Assembly (NCBI GenBank): GCA_022361135.1
Contig: JAKSBM010000745.1
Span: forward strand, 1-10,148
DNA from: Desulfobacterales bacterium
GTDB lineage: Bacteria > Desulfobacterota > Desulfobacteria > Desulfobacterales > Desulfobacteraceae
Length of the DNA stretch: 10,148 bases
Reading direction: 5' to 3'
Positions 1-5,540 of the stretch are shown piece by piece (the first letter of the stretch is position 1; every line of letters starts with the position of its first letter). Position numbers and translations under genes: made by a program. The notes beneath the pieces were generated by a model. It was not told the origin of the DNA, ran no database searches, and saw only the letters and a program-made list of their open reading frames with translations.

Positions 1-30
1 CTATCTTTTGATTCCATTGAATCCAGAGCC

Positions 31-906
31 TTACCCCTGGATCATTTCCTTGACCCGGCGGATGTAATCCGGGTTGGTGCCGCAGCAACCGCCCACGATT
101 TCAACGCCCAGATCCTTGATTTTCTTGATGTTGCCGGCAAAAAAGTCTTCGCTTTCCGGGTAGAAAACCGTGTTGTTTTCCCCGGTCTGGGGCATGCCGG
201 CATTGGGCTGGATGACCACGGGGCAGTCCACGCTGTCCCGGATCTGGCCGGCCAGGGTGACCATGGTATCGGAGCCCATGGAGCAATTGGCGCCCACGGC
301 CGAGGCCCCTTCATCCACCAGGGCCTTCATGCTGGCTTCCGGTGCATTGCCCATGATGGTGAAAAATCCCTTGGGGGTTTCCTTGAAGGTCATGGTGGAA
401 AAAACAGGCTTGGCCGAGACGGACTTCACCGCCCGGACGGCAGCCAGGGCCAGGTTCAGGTCAAAGATGGTTTCCACCATGAAAAAGTCCACCCCTTCGT
501 CCTCCAGGATGGCGGCCTGTTCCTTGAAGGCCGCTTCGGCTTCTTCGGGTTTCAAGGGACCCATGGGGGCCAGCATTTCCCCCAGTGTGCCGATGTCTCC
601 GGCCACATACTGGCCGGGTTTACAGACACTGCGGGCGATGCGTACGGCAGCACGGTTGATGTCTTCCATGGTCTCGGTGACCTTCATCTGTTGCAGCTTT
701 AAGGCAGAGCCGCCAAAGGTGTTCACCGAGGCCACATCGGATCCGGCATCGTAATAGAGTTGATGGACCTCGGCAATGACATCGGGACGGGTCAGATTCC
801 AGACTTCGGCGGATTCGCCGCCGGCCAGCCCCCGGGCAATGAGCATGGACCCCATGCCGCCGTCCAGGATCAGCCCCTGGGTTCTGACTTTTTCAAGTAT
901 ATCCAT
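31..906 (-). CDS. Stand-alone homocysteine S-methyltransferase domain protein (MetH N-terminal-like)
   Basis: This 291-aa protein matches the zinc-dependent homocysteine-binding barrel found at the N-terminus of cobalamin-dependent methionine synthase and in betaine-homocysteine methyltransferases. The N-terminal LDGGMGSML motif (residues 14-22) is typical of the family. The three expected zinc-ligand cysteines are present: C208 in GANC, and C274/C275 in GGCCG near the C-terminus. It is much shorter than full MetH and has no folate, cobalamin or reactivation domain. It therefore probably transfers a methyl group to homocysteine from a separate corrinoid protein or a small methyl donor, in the cytoplasm; which donor is not visible. 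The ATG at 906 is preceded by AAAGGA with 8 bases of spacing. It lies 328 bases downstream of the reductase gene and could have its own promoter. The family is clear, the exact substrate is not. Confidence 0.9.
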   Translation of the reverse strand: MDILEKVRTQGLILDGGMGSMLIARGLAGGESAEVWNLTRPDVIAEVHQLYYDAGSDVASVNTFGGSALKLQQMKVTETMEDINRAAVRIARSVCKPGQYVAGDIGTLGEMLAPMGPLKPEEAEAAFKEQAAILEDEGVDFFMVETIFDLNLALAAVRAVKSVSAKPVFSTMTFKETPKGFFTIMGNAPEASMKALVDEGASAVGANCSMGSDTMVTLAGQIRDSVDCPVVIQPNAGMPQTGENNTVFYPESEDFFAGNIKKIKDLGVEIVGGCCGTNPDYIRRVKEMIQG

Positions 907-970
907 GGGTAATTTCCTTTGTTATTGGGTTGAATATAACCTAAACGCTGCATTCTCTGCTTTGGGTTTT

Positions 971-994
971 GGTGAATATTTAGATATATTCACC
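971..994. promoter_or_regulatory. 9-bp perfect inverted repeat, possible operator upstream of the methyltransferase gene
   Basis: GGTGAATAT at 971-979 is mirrored exactly by ATATTCACC at 986-994 around a 6-base AT-rich spacer. It lies 65-88 bases upstream of the minus-strand methyltransferase ATG. The half-site recurs: TTTTGGTGAA at 967-976 is mirrored by TTCACCAAAA at 1024-1033. A wider pair, 961-972 with 1044-1055, matches at 11 of 12 positions. The size and symmetry fit a dimeric repressor site, but no regulator gene is nearby. A simple RNA hairpin is the alternative. Confidence 0.4.
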
Positions 995-1073
995 CGTTAT
1001 TACAAAATGCTGCTAATTTCGCCTTCACCAAAATTCCGGTGGACCAAAACTCAAAACAATCGAACCCTACGGG

Positions 1074-1169
1074 AACGCCCTTTGTCTTGATCTGCTTCGT
1101 TCCCGGACATATGCGGTAGACGACTACAGCGGCATGTCCGGCGCCTTGCATATCCAACCAAAGGACGTT
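1074..1169. repeat. Nested imperfect palindrome of about 96 nt
   Basis: Successive arms pair around one centre. 1074-1084 pairs with 1159-1169 (10 of 11), 1089-1095 with 1148-1154 (6 of 7), and 1103-1110 (CCGGACAT) with 1134-1141 (8 of 8). Inside these, 1113-1114 pairs with 1129-1130 and 1116-1119 with 1124-1127, closing a 4-base ACGA loop. The internal loops are nearly symmetric. There is no T-run after it on either strand, so it is not an ordinary intrinsic terminator. It may be a dispersed palindromic repeat, a structured untranslated region between the reductase and methyltransferase genes, or a small RNA. Its strand cannot be decided. Confidence 0.55.
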
Positions 1170-1234
1170 TGCAACTTTTAGGTATAAACCAAAATTGATA
1201 TGCTAATGAAGTTTAATTGATTTGGCAATGGGAA

Positions 1235-2455
1235 TTATGATTTTGACCCTGAAAATCTCCCATTTCGCAGGACCATGATTTTCCGGGCCAGATCCAGGGC
1301 GGGTTTGGTCCACCATCCTTCCATGTCTGCGGCGGTTTCCCTGAGCTTTTCCGGGATATCGATGGACTGGGGACATTTTTCCAGGCAGGCACCGCAATCC
1401 TTGCACATGGAAGCCAGGGCCGGCTTGCCGTTTTGGAATCCCCCCAGGAGGCCAAGGTAAAAGAGGGTGGCGCTTTTGTCCCGCCAGGCATGTTTGGCAT
1501 TGTAAAGGTCAAAGCAGCGGGAAATGTCCACCCCGGCCGGGCAGGGCAGGCAGTATTGGCAGCCGGTGCATTCCACCTTCATGACCCGGCGGAAGGCCGC
1601 CACGGCCTGGTCCACCGTATCCAGTTCCCGGTGGGAAAAATGGCCGGCCAGGGCGGCCTCGGCAATGGTCAGGTTTTCATGGATCTGATCCATTTGATTC
1701 ATGCCCGAAAGGACGGTGGTCACTGCGGGATGATTCCAGATCCAACCCAGGGCCCAGGCCACGGGGCTGCGTTTTTCCGAAGACTGGTTCCAGACCCGGG
1801 CCACCTCCGGGGGCGGGGTCTTGGCCAGATTTCCCCCCCGCAGGGGTTCCATGACAATGACGCCCAAATCCCGGGCTGCTGCGTATTCCAATCCCTGGGT
1901 GCCGGCCTGGTGGCCCGTGTCCAGGAAATTGTATTGGATCTGGCAGAAGGTCCAGTCAAAATCGTCCACAATGGGGGCAAAGTCCCGGGCTTCCCCATGG
2001 AATGAAAATCCGGCATTCTTGATTTTCCCCTGGGCCAGGGCCCGGGTTAAAAATTCAATCACCCCCCTGGATTTGGCGATGTCCCAGGTGCTGCCGTTGA
2101 TGTTGTGGACGAGATAATAGTCGATGACGTCCGTGCGCAAGCGTTTGAGCTGACTGTCCAGGATCTTTTCCATCTCGTCCGTATTCCGGGTGAACCAATG
2201 GGGGAGCTTGGTGGCCAGTTTCACCTGGTCCCGGCGGCCGGTTCTGGCCAGGATTTTTCCCAGGAGGGGTTCCGAGCGACCCTGGTGGTAGGGATAGGCG
2301 GTGTCAATATAATTGACGCCGCCGTCCACGGCCTCGCAGATGAGTTGTTCGGTGCGTTTTTCCCGGATTAAGCCCATGCGGGTCGGGAAGCGCATGGCGC
2401 CAAAGCCCAGTACGGAAAGGCGATCTCCGGTTTTGGGGATGGTTCGGTATTGCAT
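1235..2455 (-). CDS. Aldo/keto reductase with C-terminal ferredoxin-like 4Fe-4S domain
   Basis: This is a 406-aa cytoplasmic protein. Residues 1 to about 285 form an aldo/keto reductase barrel: GFGAMR near the start and a complete catalytic tetrad of D51, Y56 (DTAYPY), K83 (ATKLP) and H117 (YYLVHN). The C-terminal part carries two cysteine clusters. The first is C296, C299, C302 and C305 (CTGCQYCLPCP); the second is C351, C354, C357 and C361 (CKDCGACLEKCP), a classic 4Fe-4S pattern. This combination defines a widespread anaerobe family often annotated as an oxidoreductase of the aldo/keto reductase family (COG1453-like), whose substrates are mostly unknown. The iron-sulfur tail suggests ferredoxin-type electrons are used beside, or instead of, NADPH. 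The ATG is preceded by AGGAGG at 2460-2465 with 4 bases of spacing. It starts 18 bases after the phosphopantetheinyl transferase stop, so the two are probably co-transcribed. Confidence 0.92.
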   Translation of the reverse strand: MQYRTIPKTGDRLSVLGFGAMRFPTRMGLIREKRTEQLICEAVDGGVNYIDTAYPYHQGRSEPLLGKILARTGRRDQVKLATKLPHWFTRNTDEMEKILDSQLKRLRTDVIDYYLVHNINGSTWDIAKSRGVIEFLTRALAQGKIKNAGFSFHGEARDFAPIVDDFDWTFCQIQYNFLDTGHQAGTQGLEYAAARDLGVIVMEPLRGGNLAKTPPPEVARVWNQSSEKRSPVAWALGWIWNHPAVTTVLSGMNQMDQIHENLTIAEAALAGHFSHRELDTVDQAVAAFRRVMKVECTGCQYCLPCPAGVDISRCFDLYNAKHAWRDKSATLFYLGLLGGFQNGKPALASMCKDCGACLEKCPQSIDIPEKLRETAADMEGWWTKPALDLARKIMVLRNGRFSGSKS

Positions 2456-2473
2456 GGGACCTCCTGTGTGGGA

Positions 2474-3226
2474 TTATGGGGTGCCGGTTACAATGCTGAG
2501 GATGTATGACTGATCAAGGGTTCGGGTGTACAGGGTCAAGGGGACGTCCTTTCCCCGGTGGCAGATGCGGTCCCCCAGGATTTCCACCTGGTGCAGGTTT
2601 TCGTTGAACCCCATGCCAATGTACTTGAGGAAGGCTTCCTTCAGGGTCCAGGATCGGAATACCCCCTCCGGGGTGGGATCCATGGCCTGGATTTCTTTCT
2701 GGGTAAAGGCGGTTTTCAAGAAATAGTCATCGGGCATGGGGGCAATGGCTTCAATGTCCAACCCCAGGTGGATATCGGGGGCCAGGCTCAGGCCCACCGC
2801 CGTGTAATTCCCGCTGTGGGACAGGGTGATGGAAAGATCCGGGACATCCTCCACATAGGGCGCTCCCTTATCGTGGTATTGGAGGGTGATCTCCGCCAGG
2901 GGGCGATCCGCTGACATGGTTGGATTTTCGCCTCCGGAGAGGGCGGAACGAACCAGATGCTTAATCATGAACCTGCCGCAGACCCACTCCATTTGCTTTT
3001 TCAATGCCTTAAAGCCGTTCAGGGTTTCCATTTCGCCGGCCGAGAGAAAAGCGTGGGAAAAATCCGATTCACGCATAATTTGATTTACCGCGGGTCGGCA
3101 GGTGTGATAGGAAGCAGATTTAAAAATACGCTTTAGCAGTGTGGATATTTGTGCATAAAAAATCGGAACCTCCGACTGGGGAAAGAAGCCGGTTCCGGGG
3201 ACATCCATATAACGGTTGATTTGCAT
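2474..3226 (-). CDS. 4'-phosphopantetheinyl transferase superfamily protein
   Basis: The protein should move the 4'-phosphopantetheine arm from coenzyme A to a serine of a carrier protein, activating an acyl, peptidyl or polyketide carrier. The signature motifs are present: a GLDIEAI block with the magnesium-binding D and E, and further on [15 protein letters not shown], the W-x2-KEA-x2-K motif. Upstream, [13 protein letters not shown] matches the SHS-type motif of Sfp-like enzymes. The start is uncertain. The frame is open to a TTG at 3271; the ATG at 3226, chosen here, gives 250 aa but has only a weak upstream AGGG. ATGs also exist at 3208 and 3076. The recognisable domain begins near the position encoded just after 3076, so the first 50 residues are less secure. 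It is divergent from the chemosensory operon and heads the transcript with the reductase. No carrier protein or synthase gene lies in the window, so the target is unknown. Confidence 0.85.
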   Translation of the reverse strand: MQINRYMDVPGTGFFPQSEVPIFYAQISTLLKRIFKSASYHTCRPAVNQIMRESDFSHAFLSAGEMETLNGFKALKKQMEWVCGRFMIKHLVRSALSGGENPTMSADRPLAEITLQYHDKGAPYVEDVPDLSITLSHSGNYTAVGLSLAPDIHLGLDIEAIAPMPDDYFLKTAFTQKEIQAMDPTPEGVFRSWTLKEAFLKYIGMGFNENLHQVEILGDRICHRGKDVPLTLYTRTLDQSYILSIVTGTP

Positions 3227-3272
3227 GGGGAAGATATACCCTAAGTTCACGGGTTTGGCAATCCCCGCCAAT

Positions 3273-3277
3273 GGGAG
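3273..3277 (+). promoter_or_regulatory. Ribosome binding site that sets the receptor start at 3283
   Basis: GGGAG ends 5 bases before the ATG at 3283, ideal spacing. The alternative in-frame ATG at 3271 overlaps the site's upstream edge and has no purine-rich stretch before it, so translation from 3283 is favoured. No convincing sigma-70, sigma-28 or sigma-54 promoter was found between 3227 and 3270. A TTGGC/GCCAA dyad (3255-3259 and 3267-3271) is the only symmetric feature there and may be chance. Confidence 0.6.
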
Positions 3278-3282
3278 CTCTT

Positions 3283-5082
3283 ATGGATTCACGCACCACC
3301 CAAGGCCCACGGAGTTGGATGAAAACCGCCTCCGTGATTACTTTTGTTCTGATCTCAATTTTGATTTTGGCCGGTTATTTCAGCTATCAAACCCATCTCC
3401 GGAGTTATGCCCTGCAGGTGGAGGCCCGATGCCGGGATCTGTCGGCAGCCATGTTGGCCCAGATGGCAACCACCCCCCCACCGGGGGATCCCCGGGTCGT
3501 CCAGGCCCATTTCGCCACCCTGGCGAAACAATTGCCCGGCATCCAAATCATGGTCTATGACCTTAAAAATAAAGTTAAATTTTCCACCCTGCCCGGATGG
3601 ATGGGCAAGGATTTCAGCGGGTTTCTGGGCCGGGACGATTTCAAGGCCGACAATGCGCGCATGCTGGATTCCGGGGAGCAGACGGAGATCATGACCCTGG
3701 CCGGTGGCGACGGGGTCTGGGAGGGCATGCTTTTTTCCGGGCGATTTTCATCGGATTGTCGCCAATGCCATGCCCCGGGTAAACCTATCCTGGGCGGAAT
3801 CGGGGTTTTCCTCAGCCGGTCCCCGGAACAGATGGGACGGTTTCAGCGCCACGGCATGGCCATGGCCGGGGGTTTTGGTATCTTTGCCGTGGTCCTTGCA
3901 TTGGTTTGGGCCATGTTCTTTCGCATGTCCAAATCCCTGGATGGCTCCATGTCCCGCATCAAGGACCAGTGCAGTGAAGTGGAGAATGCCGCCACCGAAG
4001 TGCGAACCCTGGCCGTTTCCGTGGATGAACAAGCCCACGGCGTGGAGGGGCTGAGTATCCAGGTCATGGACCTGGGGCGGGGGGTGAGCAGGCAAATGCA
4101 GGATTTGGTTTCCACCGGCGGAGAGTTCATTGAAAGCATCCGGGGGGTGAGCAGGGATGCCCAGTCCGTGAACGAGTGGGTGGGCTCCATGAACCAGACC
4201 CTGTCCAAGGCGTCGGACAATGTGGGCTCCGTGGCCGAGTCCGCCGTTGAAATGTCTGGATCGGTGAATTCCGCAGCCTCGGCCATGGAACAGATGTATG
4301 CCAGCCACAGCGAGATTACCAAGAGTGCGGCCGAATGTGCCCGGGTGACCAACGAGGCCGCCCAGAAGGCCCAGATCACCTTTGATCTGGTGAACCGGCT
4401 GGGTGAGGCTGCCGCGCAAATTGGGGACATCATCGAACTCATCAACGGAATTGCGGGAAAAACCAATCTTCTGGCACTCAATGCCGCCATTGAAGCGGCC
4501 GGGGCCGGTGAAGCCGGCAAGGGCTTTGCCGTGGTGGCCAACGAGGTTAAGGATCTGGCCAAACAGACCGCAGGGGCCACCGGGGAAATCCGTCGCATGG
4601 TTACGGATATGCAGGAACAGACCACCGATGCCGTGGATGCCATCCAGGGCATCAACCAGGTCATCGCCGATGTGGACGGTTTCATGGGAAGCATTGCCGC
4701 CTCGGTCGAGGAGCAGACCTCCACCACCAATGAGGTGACCCGCAATGTGGCCCATTCCGCCGAGTCCGCCGAATCCGTGGCCCGGAATATCCATTTGGCC
4801 GCAGAGAAAATCCACCAGGTTTCCGTGGACATGACCCGGATCATGGAATTGGAAACCGGAGTCTCCGACCAGATGATTGAGCTTGCCACCAATGTGGATG
4901 CGGTCTCCGACGTTGTGACCCGGACCCATGAACAGGTGGCCGACATCTCCCGCCAGGCAGACCGCCTCTCCCATTCCGTGGGCGATATCCACAACAATGC
5001 CCATGAACAATTGGAACAGACCCAGTCCCTGGAGGCCGTGGCCCGCACCCTGAATCGCAGGGCCCGGAGGCTGAAAATATGA
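3283..5082 (+). CDS. Methyl-accepting chemotaxis protein with periplasmic haem c (CxxCH) sensor domain
   Basis: This 599-aa inner-membrane receptor heads the chemosensory operon. Transmembrane segment 1 is about residues 17-33, a periplasmic domain spans about 34-190, and transmembrane segment 2 about 191-214. The periplasmic domain contains CRQCH at residues 159-163, a canonical c-type haem attachment motif, followed by [12 protein letters not shown], as in haem-binding Cache/PAS-like sensors of Geobacter-type receptors. The cytoplasmic part is about 385 residues of coiled coil. Its conserved hairpin tip lies near residues 385-425 ([14 protein letters not shown] ... [15 protein letters not shown]). 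The usual phenylalanine and arginine of the tip are replaced (IAGKTN, EAAGAGE). No HAMP signature is visible after membrane segment 2. There is no NWETF-like CheR tether at the C-terminus, which ends RRARRLKI. The likely ligand is a redox-active molecule or gas, or haem redox state itself; this is inference. It overlaps cheW by 4 bases. Confidence 0.93.
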   Translation: MDSRTTQGPRSWMKTASVITFVLISILILAGYFSYQTHLRSYALQVEARCRDLSAAMLAQMATTPPPGDPRVVQAHFATLAKQLPGIQIMVYDLKNKVKFSTLPGWMGKDFSGFLGRDDFKADNARMLDSGEQTEIMTLAGGDGVWEGMLFSGRFSSDCRQCHAPGKPILGGIGVFLSRSPEQMGRFQRHGMAMAGGFGIFAVVLALVWAMFFRMSKSLDGSMSRIKDQCSEVENAATEVRTLAVSVDEQAHGVEGLSIQVMDLGRGVSRQMQDLVSTGGEFIESIRGVSRDAQSVNEWVGSMNQTLSKASDNVGSVAESAVEMSGSVNSAASAMEQMYASHSEITKSAAECARVTNEAAQKAQITFDLVNRLGEAAAQIGDIIELINGIAGKTNLLALNAAIEAAGAGEAGKGFAVVANEVKDLAKQTAGATGEIRRMVTDMQEQTTDAVDAIQGINQVIADVDGFMGSIAASVEEQTSTTNEVTRNVAHSAESAESVARNIHLAAEKIHQVSVDMTRIMELETGVSDQMIELATNVDAVSDVVTRTHEQVADISRQADRLSHSVGDIHNNAHEQLEQTQSLEAVARTLNRRARRLKI

Positions 5083-5540
5083 TTCCGGCCCAGGACCACC
5101 AGAATCAGATCGTTTCCTTCCGGCTCAAGGACACCCCCATGGGGGTACCCATCCTGGACATCCGGGAGATCCTGCCCATGATTCCCCTGACCCCGGTCCA
5201 GATGGCCCAGCCCCACATTGCCGGGCTGGTCAACCTCCGGGGGCGGATTCTCACCATTCTGGACATGGCTGTTCTTCTGGGCATGGAGCCGGTGACGCCC
5301 ACGGCCCTGACCCACATGGTGGTCTTCAAGCACCACGATGCCGGATTCTGGGTGGATGAAATCGGGGATGTGATCACCCCGGAGACGAAGAGCATTGCTC
5401 CCATCCCCGCCAACATGGGCGCAGAACTTCAGGCCGGTTCCCGCCATATGATCAAATTGCCCCGGGAGGTGGTGGTGGTCCTGGAACCCGAGAAAATTCT
5501 TCGTCCTTTGATCTCAGATCCGGCCGGAGGTGACCGATGA
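5079..5540 (+). CDS. cheW: CheW coupling protein
   Basis: This 153-aa single-domain protein links the receptor to the CheA kinase at the membrane-proximal signalling array. It begins with the typical IVSFRL strand and a [11 protein letters not shown] segment. It carries the family hallmark [14 protein letters not shown] at residues 49-62, followed by [18 protein letters not shown]. The length is normal for CheW. Its ATG overlaps the receptor stop codon (ATGA), with GGAGG 8 bases upstream at 5066-5070. Its own stop overlaps the cheA start in the same way. Position and tight coupling suggest it serves the receptor encoded just upstream, although it could couple other receptors too. Confidence 0.95.
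   Translation: MIPAQDHQNQIVSFRLKDTPMGVPILDIREILPMIPLTPVQMAQPHIAGLVNLRGRILTILDMAVLLGMEPVTPTALTHMVVFKHHDAGFWVDEIGDVITPETKSIAPIPANMGAELQAGSRHMIKLPREVVVVLEPEKILRPLISDPAGGDR

Larger units (their letters stand above)
907..1234. other. Structured, AT-richer intergenic region
   Basis: This 328-base gap holds no supported gene. It separates the reductase stop codon from the methyltransferase start; both genes are on the minus strand. Its composition is visibly richer in A and T than the flanking genes, especially at 930-1060 and 1175-1240. It contains the dyad at 971-994, further TTCACC/GGTGAA half-sites, and the long nested hairpin at 1074-1169. On the minus strand a TATATT box lies at 933-938 but has no good -35 partner, so no promoter is called. 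No known riboswitch class was recognised, although the downstream gene belongs to methionine metabolism, where such elements are common. Confidence 0.6.

Noticed and set aside
10..23. Small hairpin (GATTC/GAATC) after the methyltransferase stop
   Set aside because: It has only 5 base pairs and no T-run on the minus strand, so it does not qualify as a terminator.
776..1090. Plus-strand 104-codon frame crossing the methyltransferase start
   Set aside because: It overlaps the 5' end of a well-supported gene on the other strand and runs into AT-rich intergenic DNA without a recognisable protein.
907..1234. SAM or SAH riboswitch upstream of the methyltransferase
   Set aside because: No conserved core of a known class could be recognised by eye; only generic dyads are seen.
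3216..3240. Possible sigma-70 promoter (TTGATT ... TATACC) for the che operon
   Set aside because: The spacing is 13 bases, too short, and the -10 box matches poorly.
3255..3271. Possible sigma-54 site around TTTGGCA before the receptor
   Set aside because: The GC dinucleotide expected at the -12 position is not at the required distance; only a short TTGGC/GCCAA symmetry remains.
3748..5447. Long antisense open frames (420 and 534 codons) opposite the receptor and cheW genes
   Set aside because: They mirror the codon bias of the clear receptor, CheW and GC-rich coding strand, give Gly/His- or Ser/Met-rich products without recognisable domains, and lie fully over conserved genes.
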